The position numbers were made by a program, and so were the translations under genes. Of a stretch of DNA of 42,590 bases, positions 24,757-33,327 are shown piece after piece; the stretch's first letter is position 1, and each line of letters begins with the position of its first letter. The notes under the pieces are model-generated. The model did not search any database, was not told where the DNA came from, and saw only the letters and a list, made by a program, of their open reading frames with translations. Source of the stretch: Acidobacteriota bacterium (GTDB lineage: Bacteria; Acidobacteriota; Terriglobia; Bryobacterales; Bryobacteraceae); contig JACQDF010000157.1 of NCBI GenBank assembly GCA_016201205.1, forward strand, positions 1-42,590, in the 5' to 3' direction.

Positions 24757-25535
24757 TTTTTGTGGGGCGGCCAAGCCCGCTGAAAGCGGGCTTGCGGGCT
24801 GAAAGCCCGCCCCACAAGTTTCTGGGTGAACCACGGCCGCGACGTTGGGTCCTTTTTCAAATGCTCGACAAGCAGCCGCGCCACCTTCTGTCTTCCTGAT
24901 TGCGACGGGTGTGTTCCGTCCGCGGCCAGATCCTCGCGCAGCCACGCGAGGCCGTCGCTGCGCTTGCGATCACCCATTTCACGGCAAACGCACTCTCGTA
25001 AGCATGCGGTTCAGGGTTCAGCGGCGAGGCGGCATGACCCGCGTAAATCCTGCTCGACAGATAGGCCATCTTCAGGTTCGGGTACAGCTCATGCCGGCTG
25101 CCTTGAGCCTCTCATCGGCGACCTTCCAGGAATTGGCCTGCGGATCGGCGGTGACCATCGCCACCTGACCGCCCTGCGCTCCGTCCACGATCAGCAGCCG
25201 CGAGTTGATCTCCGGATCGGAAGCCGCGTGCCGGATGAAAGCCTGCGACTCCATGGTCGTGTTCGACATGCCAATGGTGAGCAGGACAATTCTGCCGTCC
25301 CCGGACGGGGCGCCTTGCACGTTCAGTGGCCCGATACGGCGAGCAATCTGCAATCCGGCTTTCAGATGCGCAGCCGGTGGCGTGTTTTCCCCGCCGGGAT
25401 AAAGGCCGCCCTGTTCGTTCTTGTAGCCGCCTTTGCCCAGCTCCGGGAGAGGAACCATACCGGTGGTCTCTCGCGGAGGATGCTCTTTGGCGTAGGATGC
25501 CAGACGCTGATCGTCGTTGGATCCCGCACGCGCCG
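24753..25535 (-). pseudogene. SGNH-type hydrolase, decayed
   Basis: Blocks of one gene occur in order but in different frames: VPLPELGKGGYKNEQGGLYPGG, then IVLLTIGMSNTTMESQAFIRH and LLIVDGAQGGQVA (25090-25458), then in a second frame AYLSSRIYAGHAASPLNPEP (about 25010-25069), then in a third LREDLAADGTHPSQSGRQKVA (24880-24950). The last block is the Asp/His end of an SGNH-like esterase. Segments between the blocks, including the expected KQAN-type region, are missing, so internal deletions rather than single-base changes are involved. The frame's original stop is lost; it reads on through the type-2 repeat to the CTAG at 24753-24756. Confidence 0.6.
24760..24817. repeat. Type-2 compound palindromic repeat
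   Basis: Outer arms TTGTGGGGCGG (24760-24770) and CCGCCCCACAA (24807-24817) enclose a 9-bp hairpin, CAAGCCCGC/GCGGGCTTG with a TGAAA loop (24772-24794), and a second short one, GCGGGCT-GAA-AGCCCGC. The form is cruciform or cloverleaf-like. It sits exactly between the gnd stop and the end of the reverse-strand hydrolase remnant, where it could terminate both. A related element starts near 42530. Confidence 0.85.
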
Positions 25536-26251
25536 TTTGCCCGAAACAGGATCGAAGGAAGGCAACCGCGCGCCGGGCCGCTCTCGCGTTTCCGGAATAT
25601 CCGGGCGGCCGAAATAGAATCCGTGCGGGCCGTTGTCCGGCAGGTACGTCTCGGCGCGTTTGCCGGCGGTCCGCAGCCGGACCATGTAAGCGTCGATGAC
25701 CGAAGTGGGCGGAGAGGTATCGTTGCGGCCATTTATGATCAGCAGCGGGAAGCGCACTCCGGACGCCTCAGTCAAGGCCGATTGGTAGCCATGTTGCGTT
25801 TCCATCCCGGCGACCATCTTCTTCAGAATGGGCGCCGTGGCTGCCGCCCATCAACGCCACGCTTTGCGCGTCGATGAAAGGCAAGCTTCGGACCTTCCGG
25901 ACAGCGGCGATCATGTCCTCCCATTCGGCAGGATCCAGCATGGCGCGCGGGTTCGGGCCCGGCGGCGACCAGGTCCGCAGTGGGAGGACCGCTCGAGCGT
26001 CCCAACGCGTACGTCGCCTCTTTGGAATTGCCTCCGCCGTGCAGAAGAACGACTACGGGAAACGGCCCATCGCCGGCGGGCTTGCGGAGATAGGCGGCAA
26101 TGGCTGTGTTCCCGGCGCCCTGAAACTCCAGCTCCTGGCCGTTCGAGCGGTCCGGGAATGGCTCCCATTCAGACGGCTCGAATCCATGATACACATGGCC
26201 TTGTCGCCCAGACAAAGTTGCGCTATGTTCGCGGCCAAGGAGGCCAACCAA
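25530..26251 (-). pseudogene. Alpha/beta hydrolase (dienelactone-hydrolase-like), decayed
   Basis: Fragments in at least three frames: LEFQGAGNTAIAAYLRKPAG and VVVLLHGGGNSKEATYALGRS (26050-26180), DPAEWEDMIAAVRKVRSLPF followed by VALMGGSHGA with the nucleophile-elbow serine (about 25845-25940), then LLIINGRNDTSPPTS (Asp region) and LPDNGPHGFYFGRPDIPET (His region, 25600-25760), and finally ARRAVAFLRSCFG. A stretch of roughly 70 residues after the nucleophile elbow is missing. All three catalytic positions are recognisable but not in one frame. Its tail runs directly into the SGNH-like remnant. Confidence 0.6.
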
Positions 26252-26595
26252 TGGCGACTTTCTTGTTGCAAGCTGCCTACACCTCTGAGGCCTGGTCGGC
26301 GATGGTGAAGAACCCCCAGGACCGCAGAAGCGCCATCGACAAAACCCTCAACAACCTCGGTGGAAAGATGCTCCATACGTTCCTCTCGTTTGGGGACTAT
26401 GACATCGTATCGATCGTGGATCTACCCAACAACGTCAGCGCAGCCGCGTTCTCGCTGGCGGCGTCGGCTGGTGGAGCTGTCAAGTCCATCAAGACCACAC
26501 CGCTGCTGACGTATGAAGAAGGAATGGAGGCGATGCGCAAAGCAGCGCAATCCGGCTATCAGCCGCCGATGGCGATGGCCAAAGCGGCAACCTGA
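26251..26595 (+). CDS. GYD domain protein
   Basis: 114 residues with a strong Shine-Dalgarno (AAGGAGG at 26239-26245) before the ATG. The GYD-family ferredoxin-like fold is shown by FLLQAAYTSEAWSAMVKNPQDR, then GGKMLHTFLSFGDYDIVSIVDLP (the GxYD motif) and a C-terminal tail TPLLTYEEGMEAM. Function of the family is unknown. It is divergent from the decayed hydrolase and has no evident partner. Confidence 0.85.
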   Translation: MATFLLQAAYTSEAWSAMVKNPQDRRSAIDKTLNNLGGKMLHTFLSFGDYDIVSIVDLPNNVSAAAFSLAASAGGAVKSIKTTPLLTYEEGMEAMRKAAQSGYQPPMAMAKAAT

Positions 26596-26728
26596 TCCAG
26601 CTACAATAGTGACGCTGGCTTTTAGTGATAAGCTGGCACAGGCCGGGCCCGCCTCGATACCGGTGAGGGAACTCGCCGGCTGCCGGCAGGCCCGGCGCGT
26701 TGTGCGAAACGTTCGGAGGGGGCTATCG

Positions 26729-28012
26729 ATGAACCTTTGCCCGGCGATACTCTTGTTGCTGCCGCTTTCCGTGGCGGCAGCTCCCAAAGTCACGTTTCAC
26801 AAGAATGTCGCGCCGATCCTGCAGGCTCGATGTCAGGCCTGCCACCGGCCGGGCGAAGCTGCGCCGATGCCATTGATCACCTACCGGGAGACGCGGCCAT
26901 GGGCCAAGGCAATGAAAGCGGCGGTGCTGACGCGGAAAATGCCGCCGTGGTTTGCCGAGCCCGGCGTCAGCCATTTCAAGAACGACCGCACGCTGGCCAA
27001 ACAAGAGATCGACACGCTGGTCGAGTGGGCCGACAAGGGCGCCCCGGAAGGGAATCCCGACGAGGCGCCTCCGCCGCTTGTGTTCACCACTGGATGGAGC
27101 ATTGGCCAGCCGGATCAGGTTTTCGAGATGCCACAGGCCTTTGAGGTGCCTTCCACGGGCATCGTCGATTACCAGTGGGTCCTGCTCCCCACCCGCTTTG
27201 CGGAAGACAAATGGATTCGCGCCATCGAGCTGCGCCCCGGCAACCGCGGCGTTGTGCACCACATCGCTGCCTTTGCCCGTCGCGGGGGATCGAAGTGGCT
27301 GGCTGAAGCCAAGCCCGGCGTTCCCGTGCCGAAAGCGCCTGGCGGGCCGGAGGCAGGACAATCCGATGGCCTGATCGGCGAGTACGTGCCCGGCCTGCCA
27401 GCCAAGCCTTTTCCGGACGGCAGCGCGCTTTTTTTGCCGGCTGGTTCCGAAATCGTCCTTCAGCTTCACTACACGCCCAACGGCAAAGCGGCGAGTGACC
27501 GGTCCAAGCTCGGCTTGATTTTCGCCAGTGAACAGCCGAGAAGCCGTTTCTTCTATTTCGGAGTCACAAATATGGCCTTCGTGATTCCGCCTGGCGAGGC
27601 CAACCATAGCGTGACCGCGCGAGTCACCTTGGGAGCGGATGTCCGGCTGATCGATTTGCAGCCACACATGCACCTCCGCGGCAAGTCATTCGAGTTTCGA
27701 GCAGTCTATCCGGATGGAAGCCAGGAAGTGCTGCTGCGCGTCCCTCGTTACGACTTCAACTGGCAGCTCACCTACGAAGTGGCCGGAGAAAAAATACTGC
27801 CACGAGGCACGCGAATCGAAGCCACGGCCATCTTCGACAATTCGCCCAACAACCCGCGCAACCCCAATCCGGAAGCGGAAGTGCGGAACGGGGATCAGAC
27901 CACCGACGAGATGATGGCCGGCGTGATGCATCTCGCGTTGCCTGTGGACTTCGACCTGCGAAAGTTGTTCCTGAGGCCGCCCTCGCCTGCATACGAAAGG
28001 AAATCACCGTAG
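26729..28012 (+). CDS. Secreted cytochrome c / copper type II monooxygenase-like protein
   Basis: 427 residues from the ATG at 26729 (Shine-Dalgarno GGAGGGGG; signal peptide MNLCPAILLLLPLSVAAA). An N-terminal cytochrome c-like domain has the heme motif CQACH near residue 35 with a distal Met candidate in KMPPWF. It is followed by a copper monooxygenase-like part (from about 130) with VVHHIAAF, LQLHYTP and the HxH copper site in LQPHMHLRGKSFEF near 313-318. The arrangement heme domain plus ascorbate-dependent monooxygenase fold is common in soil bacteria, and its substrate is unknown. A periplasmic redox enzyme is the best reading. Confidence 0.82.
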   Translation: MNLCPAILLLLPLSVAAAPKVTFHKNVAPILQARCQACHRPGEAAPMPLITYRETRPWAKAMKAAVLTRKMPPWFAEPGVSHFKNDRTLAKQEIDTLVEWADKGAPEGNPDEAPPPLVFTTGWSIGQPDQVFEMPQAFEVPSTGIVDYQWVLLPTRFAEDKWIRAIELRPGNRGVVHHIAAFARRGGSKWLAEAKPGVPVPKAPGGPEAGQSDGLIGEYVPGLPAKPFPDGSALFLPAGSEIVLQLHYTPNGKAASDRSKLGLIFASEQPRSRFFYFGVTNMAFVIPPGEANHSVTARVTLGADVRLIDLQPHMHLRGKSFEFRAVYPDGSQEVLLRVPRYDFNWQLTYEVAGEKILPRGTRIEATAIFDNSPNNPRNPNPEAEVRNGDQTTDEMMAGVMHLALPVDFDLRKLFLRPPSPAYERKSP

Positions 28013-28013
28013 T

Positions 28014-28148
28014 ATGGCGCGCCCCATCGAAGTAGCGGCGCAGCCCGAGGACTTGAACATCGCCGGGTTTCGCTTCCACGGCCTGCGCGGCGACCCGCAA
28101 CGCTGGTCGGTGCGCGTGACCGGAAATTACCGGATCACCTTCGGCTGA
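28014..28148 (+). pseudogene. HigB-type toxin fragment
   Basis: 44 residues, beginning 1 bp after the preceding stop. DLNIAGFRFHGLRGD, then RWSVRVTGNYRITFG, matches the core of HigB/RelE-family mRNA interferases (LPGxxLHxLKGD..WSVRVxGxxRI.F). The N-terminal about 40 residues and the last strand with its VDLVDYH-type end are absent, and no HigA antitoxin follows. It is a toxin remnant, not a working system. Confidence 0.55.
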
Positions 28149-28170
28149 CCCTGTTCCCACAAATAGACCC

Positions 28171-30090
28171 ATGAACACTCATGACTCGACTGCACTAGCT
28201 TTGTTGGCGTTGCTCGCCTCCGCCGCCTCTGCAACGGAGTTCCATGTTTCCGTTCGGGGAAACGACAGCAACGCCGGTTCGTCGTCGAAGCCCTTCCGGA
28301 CGATTTCCGCCGCCGCGCGAGTGGCGCAGGCGGGCGATGCGATTACGGTGCATGAAGGCACGTATCGCGAGCGGGTGACGCCGCCCCGCGGTGGCGAGTC
28401 CGATTCCCGGCGGATAGTCTATCAGGCTGCCGCCGGGGAAAAGGCCGTTATCAAGGGATCGGAAGTGATCAGCAACTGGAAGCCCTTCCAGGGCGGGGTG
28501 TGGAAAGTGACACTGCCGAATTCCTTCTTTGGCGGCTACAACCCCTACCAGGATCGGATCGTGGGGGACTGGTTCACCGATCGCGGGAGGCCTCATCACA
28601 CCGGGGAGGTATATCTCAACGGCAAATCCCTCTGGGAATCGCACGTGCTCGAGCGGGTGCTCGATCCGCAACCCGTTGCCGGCGCCAGGGACAGCGAGAG
28701 TTCCACCTACACCTGGTTCACCGAAACCGACGGCAAGGATACCTATATCTACGCCAATTTCCACGACAAGAATCCCAACCAGGAGTTAGTGGAGATCAAC
28801 GTCCGCGACAGTTGCTTCTACCCGGACCAGCCGGGCCGAGACTACATCACGGTCCGCGGCTTTCACATGAGCCAGGCCGCGACGCAATGGGCCGCGCCGA
28901 CTGCCGAGCAGATCGGCCTCATCGGGACCCACTGGAGCAAGGGCTGGATCATCGAGAACAACGTGATCAGCGACTCAAAATGCGTGGGCATCAGTCTCGG
29001 CAAGGACCGCAGGACCGGCCACAATGTCTGGATCAACGACCCCCGCAAAGACGGCGCCACTCACTACAACGAAGTCATCGTGCGCGCGCTGGAAGCCGGC
29101 TGGTCGCGCGAAACGATCGGATCCCACGTCGTGCGGAACAACGTCATCTTCAACTCCGAACAGGCCGGGATCGTCGGCAGCCTCGGCCCGGTTTTCAGCC
29201 AGATCACGAACAACCACATCTACAACATCTGGACCAAGCGGCAGTTCACCGGCGCGGAGATGGCCGGCATCAAATTGCACGGCGCCATCGACGTGGTGAT
29301 CAGGAACAACCGCATCCACAATGCAGGCCGCGGACTGTGGATGGACTGGATGGCGCAAGGGACGCGCATCACCGGCAATCTCCTGTATGACAACAGCACC
29401 GACGATCTCTTCGTCGAAGTGGATCACGGCCCGTTTCTGGTGGACAACAACCTGTTCCTGTCCGCTCTGAGTCTGTTGGACATGTCCGAGGGTGGCGCCT
29501 ATGTGCACAATCTCATGACCGGCCGAATCGTAAGCCGGCCCGAACCCCGCCGCTCGACGCCGTATCACAAGGCGCACTCGACGGCGCTCGCCGGCTTGAA
29601 CAGCACCACGGGAGGCGACAACCGTTTCTACAACAATATCTTTGCCGGGAGTGGTGGGCCGCCTGCCAGCACCGAGGCCGACGCCGACCCCCTTCGCTTC
29701 GGCGGCTATGGATTGTGGGTCTACAACCACCGCGAGTATCCGCTGTACACGGGCGGCAATGTGTATCTCAAGGGTGCTCGCACATATTTCAAGGAGGATG
29801 GGGCTCTCAACCTGTCCGGAGCGGATCCCAAGGCCGAGATCGTAGAGGACGGGGACCGCGTATATCTTCGCCTCAACTTAGGTGCGGACATGCGGAAAGC
29901 GGCGACCAGGCTCGTGAATACCGAGATGTTGGGGAAGGCGAAAATCCCGGGCCTTCCGTACGAAAACGCCGAGGGCTCGCCCGTAGTCATCGACACCGAC
30001 TATTCCGGCAAGAAACGAAATACGGCTGCTCCCTTCCCCGGACCATTCGAGAACCCGGGGCACGGGGACCTCAAGCTCAAGGTCTGGTAA
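28171..30090 (+). CDS. Secreted right-handed parallel beta-helix protein
   Basis: 639 residues with signal peptide (ALALLALLASAASA). The start TEFHVSVRGNDSNAGSSSKPFRTISAAARVAQAGDAITVHEGTY is the DUF1565/pectate-lyase-like opening. Repeated beta-helix coils follow from about 230 to 430 (WIIENNVISDSKCVGISLG, VVRNNVIFNSEQAGIVGSLG, QITNNHIYNIW, VVIRNNRIHNAGRGLWMDW, RITGNLLYDNSTDDLFVEV). Such proteins are usually polysaccharide lyases or glycoside hydrolases acting outside the cell; GH141-like enzymes have this form, but I cannot assign a family. It would fit carbohydrate foraging together with the sulfatase. Confidence 0.82.
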   Translation: MNTHDSTALALLALLASAASATEFHVSVRGNDSNAGSSSKPFRTISAAARVAQAGDAITVHEGTYRERVTPPRGGESDSRRIVYQAAAGEKAVIKGSEVISNWKPFQGGVWKVTLPNSFFGGYNPYQDRIVGDWFTDRGRPHHTGEVYLNGKSLWESHVLERVLDPQPVAGARDSESSTYTWFTETDGKDTYIYANFHDKNPNQELVEINVRDSCFYPDQPGRDYITVRGFHMSQAATQWAAPTAEQIGLIGTHWSKGWIIENNVISDSKCVGISLGKDRRTGHNVWINDPRKDGATHYNEVIVRALEAGWSRETIGSHVVRNNVIFNSEQAGIVGSLGPVFSQITNNHIYNIWTKRQFTGAEMAGIKLHGAIDVVIRNNRIHNAGRGLWMDWMAQGTRITGNLLYDNSTDDLFVEVDHGPFLVDNNLFLSALSLLDMSEGGAYVHNLMTGRIVSRPEPRRSTPYHKAHSTALAGLNSTTGGDNRFYNNIFAGSGGPPASTEADADPLRFGGYGLWVYNHREYPLYTGGNVYLKGARTYFKEDGALNLSGADPKAEIVEDGDRVYLRLNLGADMRKAATRLVNTEMLGKAKIPGLPYENAEGSPVVIDTDYSGKKRNTAAPFPGPFENPGHGDLKLKVW

Positions 30091-30266
30091 TCCTGATCGG
30101 CGCCGGGATGGGCCCACACACGCGCGTCCAAAAGGGTGCGGCGCGATGAGAGCGGGCATGAGGCGAGAGCGTGAGGGCGGACTTGGCTTATTGTGCGCAG
30201 TCGTGTAAGGAAGCGCTAGGAAGCGGACTTGCCAAATCCCGCCAATTCGGTTACCCTATAAGTAGG

Positions 30267-30614
30267 ATGCGTGGATTTGCCGTTCGCATTCTCGGGGCGT
30301 GGCTGCTCAGCGCCGTGCTGCTGCTGAGTAATTGCATCAATTGTCTGGCCGCGCCGGCCAGCTCCGCCGATCACGGCTGCTGCAAACACCAGAAGAACAC
30401 CAAGAAGCAGGACGGCAGCAAGCCTTGCGCGCCGGATCAACTGCTGCTGGAAACGGCCAAGGCGAAACCGGCGGCCAAGCCGGCGCTGTTCGCCGCCGCA
30501 GTTACAGCGGCGCCGCTCGCGCCCGCTGCTGGTGAAGCGATCGAAGCCGAATCCTGGCTTGCCAGAAGCTCTCCTCCCAGCTTGTATCTCTCGCATCTGA
30601 ACCTCCGCATCTGA
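30267..30614 (+). CDS. Small Cys-rich secreted protein heading the copper efflux operon
   Basis: 115 residues. The signal peptide (VRILGAWLLSAVLLLSNCINCLA) could place the protein in the periplasm. The short mature part has DHGCCKHQKN and PCAPDQ, then an Ala/Pro-rich linker and SPPSLYLSHLNLRI. Cysteines and histidines in DHGCCKHQ suggest copper or silver binding, which is inference supported by its position 71 bp before cusC. A TATAAG box at 30257-30262 lies 4 bp before the ATG, so the transcript may be leaderless or the start may differ. No named family is recognised. Confidence 0.65.
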   Translation: MRGFAVRILGAWLLSAVLLLSNCINCLAAPASSADHGCCKHQKNTKKQDGSKPCAPDQLLLETAKAKPAAKPALFAAAVTAAPLAPAAGEAIEAESWLARSSPPSLYLSHLNLRI

Positions 30615-30685
30615 TTCGTCTCTCCTTTCCGTCCTAGCCGAAATTCGGCCAAACCTGTCATTTGCCATCACCAGGAAAGGAGTGT

Positions 30686-31942
30686 ATGGGCTACACGAGA
30701 CGAATCGTTCTTTCCCTTCTTACGCTGCCGGTCTGTGCGTCCGCCGAGACGAATCTCCGCAGTTTGATCCGCGAGGCGCTCGAGCACAATCCGGAGATCA
30801 TGGCCGCGCAGCAGCGGTTTGAAGCGGCGCGGAAGCGGCCCGATCAGGCAAGCGCGCTGCCCGAGACGACGTTCAGCGCAGGCTATGCCAGCAACGGCCG
30901 GCCGTGGCCGGGCGCCGGACTCGGCCTCGAGCCTACCAGCAATATCGGCTTCATGGTGACGCAAGAGTTTCCGTTCTTCGGCAAGCGCAAGCTGCGCGGC
31001 GAGATCGCGAGCAAAGAAGCACAGGCGGAATACGACCAGTATCAAGCGGCCCAGTTGAGTGTCATCGCGCGGCTGAAGCAGGCCTATTACCGGCTCGGCT
31101 ACACCTTTCTGGCGCAAGATGTGCTCGAGCGCAATCGCGATCTGCTGGACAAGCTCATCAAAGTCTCCGAGATCCGCTATTCGGTCGGGCGTTCGGCGCA
31201 GCAGGATCTGTTCAAGCTGCAAACGCAGCTTTCCATCCTCGAGACGCGTCTCATCCAACTCGATCGCGAGAGAGGATCGCGAGAGGCGGAGATTCTCAGC
31301 CTGGTGAACCGCCCTCCCACCGGGAAGCTCGGCCGCGTCGCCATGGCGACGCCTCCGCCGCTGGCGAAAACGTTCGAAGATCTGCTGGCCGCCGCCGGCG
31401 CCAACGCACCGGCGATCCAGCGTGACCGCCGCATGGTCGAGCGCAATCAGATCGCGTTGAACCTGGCGCGCAAAGATTACATGCCGGACTACGCGGTCAG
31501 CGGCGGCTATTTCAACATGGGCGCGATGCCGGACATGTACCAGTTCCGCCTGGACATCAAGCTGCCCACGTCGTTCTTCCGCAAGCAGCGCTCAGCGGAA
31601 GCCGAGCAGACGATCAAAATCCGCGAAGCGCGCCGGACGCTGGAAGCGACCGCGCAAAGCCTGGCGTTTCGCGTCAAGGACGACTATCTGATGGCGGAAA
31701 CTTCCCTGCGGCTGATGCGCGCGTATGAAGCGGCCGTGGTGCCGCAGGCGAGCCTGGCGCTCGAGTCCTCGCTGGCCAGCTACGAAGCCGGCCGGGTGGA
31801 TCTGCTCAGCGTGTTGACGAATTTCATCACCATCGTCGAATACCAGATGAACTACTACCAGGAGATGCTGAACGCATATCTGGCGGCGGCGCGGCTGGAG
31901 GAGATAACCGGGATTGCGCTGATCGAGGAGGCACAGCCATGA
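30686..31942 (+). CDS. cusC: CusC-like outer membrane efflux protein (TolC family)
   Basis: 418 residues from the ATG at 30686, chosen for its Shine-Dalgarno (AAAGGAG) and the signal peptide MGYTRRIVLSLLTLPVCASA. The TolC-type repeats are long helices: LIREALEHNPEIMAAQQRFEAARK at the N-terminus, GFMVTQEFPFFGKRKLRGEIA, then QLSVIARLKQAYYRLGYTF, and the second repeat from about 240. It forms the outer membrane channel of the CusCBA pump. The stop overlaps the cusB start (ATGA). Confidence 0.88.
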   Translation: MGYTRRIVLSLLTLPVCASAETNLRSLIREALEHNPEIMAAQQRFEAARKRPDQASALPETTFSAGYASNGRPWPGAGLGLEPTSNIGFMVTQEFPFFGKRKLRGEIASKEAQAEYDQYQAAQLSVIARLKQAYYRLGYTFLAQDVLERNRDLLDKLIKVSEIRYSVGRSAQQDLFKLQTQLSILETRLIQLDRERGSREAEILSLVNRPPTGKLGRVAMATPPPLAKTFEDLLAAAGANAPAIQRDRRMVERNQIALNLARKDYMPDYAVSGGYFNMGAMPDMYQFRLDIKLPTSFFRKQRSAEAEQTIKIREARRTLEATAQSLAFRVKDDYLMAETSLRLMRAYEAAVVPQASLALESSLASYEAGRVDLLSVLTNFITIVEYQMNYYQEMLNAYLAAARLEEITGIALIEEAQP

Positions 31943-33327
31943 GACGCGCACTTCTCGTTCTCGCACTGCTGGCGGGCGGCTTCGGCGCCGGCTACCTGTA
32001 CCACGCTCGCCACACGCCGTTTGCGCCAAAGGCAGGCGAGCGCAGGATTCTGTACTGGTATGACGCGATGCACCCGGCCTACAAGTCGGACAAGCCGGGC
32101 ATTGCGCCGGATTGCGGGATGCAGCTTGTGCCGAAGTACGCCGATGAGGGTGCGACCGGACATGCCGCCGTGCCCGCGGATCCGGGCCGGAAGGCGCTGT
32201 TCTATCGCGATCCGCAGCAGCCTTCGTTCCAATCCGACAGACCAGGTCTGAATCCGGAGACGGGCAATGAGCTCGTGCCCGTGTATGAAGGCGATGCAAC
32301 CACCATGGCCGCGGGTACAGTCCGGATTACGCCCGACAAGCAGCAGCTCATCGGTGTTCGCTTTGGCACGGCAGAGTATGCCTCGGAGTCCCGGACGCTG
32401 CACTCGGCGGGCAAGGTGACCGCGGATGAAACACGCATTTCGCACGTTCATACGCGCACCGAAGGCTGGATCGATCACGTCTATGTTCACTTCACCGGCA
32501 TGGAGGTGAAGCAAGGCGAGCCGCTGCTTACCATCTACAGTCCCGAGTTGCTGGCCACACAGCAGGAGTACCTGCTGGCGCTCAAGGCCAGGCAGACGAT
32601 GAAAGCGAGCCCTCTCGAAAGCGGCCGCGATCACCTCGACGGCATGATCGAGGCGGCCGGACGCCGCCTCAATCTGTTGAATTTCTCCGAAGAGCAGATC
32701 CGCGAGATCACTCGCACGGGCAAGCCGATCCAGAACGTTACCCTCTATACGCCCGCGAGCGGCTACATCACCATGCGCAATGCGTTTCATACCCAGCAGG
32801 TGAAACCCGACGTCGAGCTGTACACGATCGTGGACCTGAGCCACGTATGGATCATGGCCGACGTGTTCGAGTCGGATGCGCCCAACGTGCGCGTGGGCAC
32901 GCCGGCGCGGATTACGCTGGCCTCCCTGCCCGGCCGCGTGCTGGCGGCTCGAGTCACGTACATCCAACCGCAGGTGAATCCGGAGACACGCACCCTCAAG
33001 GTGCGCCTGGAAGCCGACAATCCTGGCATGCTTCTGAAGCCGGAGATGTTCGTCGATGTGGATCTGCTGGCGCCGGCGCCGGCGCGCCTCACCGGTCCCT
33101 CCGATGCAGTGCTGGACGCCGGTGAGCGCAAGACGGTGTTCGTCGACCGCGGCAACGGATTCTTCGAGCCCCGGCAGGTGCAAACGGGCGAGCGGTATGG
33201 CGATCGCATTGTGATCCTGTCCGGCCTGAAAGCCGGTGAGCGGATTGTCACCAGCGGCACCTTCCTGATCGATTCGGAAAGCCAGCTCAAGGCAGCCGCC
33301 GCCGGCATGGAGCACAAGCATGATTAA
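31939..33327 (+). CDS. cusB: CusB-like periplasmic adaptor with tandem heavy-metal-binding domains
   Basis: 462 residues, membrane fusion protein of an RND pump. After the N-terminal anchor come two HMBD repeats: residues about 36-66 (YDAMHPAYKSDKPGIAP, then DCGMQLVPKY) is intact, while about 88-117 (FYRDPQQPSFQSDRPGLNPE, then TGNELVPVY) has lost the MHP and CGM residues. The barrel-sandwich/hairpin part follows from about 140 (AGKVTADETRISHVHTRTEGWI), with the beta-barrel and C-terminal region VTSGTFLIDSESQLKA. It overlaps cusA by 8 bp. Confidence 0.9.
   Translation: MRRALLVLALLAGGFGAGYLYHARHTPFAPKAGERRILYWYDAMHPAYKSDKPGIAPDCGMQLVPKYADEGATGHAAVPADPGRKALFYRDPQQPSFQSDRPGLNPETGNELVPVYEGDATTMAAGTVRITPDKQQLIGVRFGTAEYASESRTLHSAGKVTADETRISHVHTRTEGWIDHVYVHFTGMEVKQGEPLLTIYSPELLATQQEYLLALKARQTMKASPLESGRDHLDGMIEAAGRRLNLLNFSEEQIREITRTGKPIQNVTLYTPASGYITMRNAFHTQQVKPDVELYTIVDLSHVWIMADVFESDAPNVRVGTPARITLASLPGRVLAARVTYIQPQVNPETRTLKVRLEADNPGMLLKPEMFVDVDLLAPAPARLTGPSDAVLDAGERKTVFVDRGNGFFEPRQVQTGERYGDRIVILSGLKAGERIVTSGTFLIDSESQLKAAAAGMEHKHD

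Noticed and set aside
24760-24817. CRISPR or tRNA-like cloverleaf
   Set aside because: There is no repeat-spacer periodicity and no tRNA T-loop or CCA end; it is a nested palindrome of a dispersed repeat.
23155-24945. Long reverse open frame opposite gnd
   Set aside because: Antisense shadow of 6-phosphogluconate dehydrogenase.
30229-30262. MerR/CueR-type promoter before the copper operon (TTGCCA and TATAAG)
   Set aside because: The spacing is about 22 bp, longer than the 19-20 bp of such promoters, and no convincing inverted repeat lies in the spacer.
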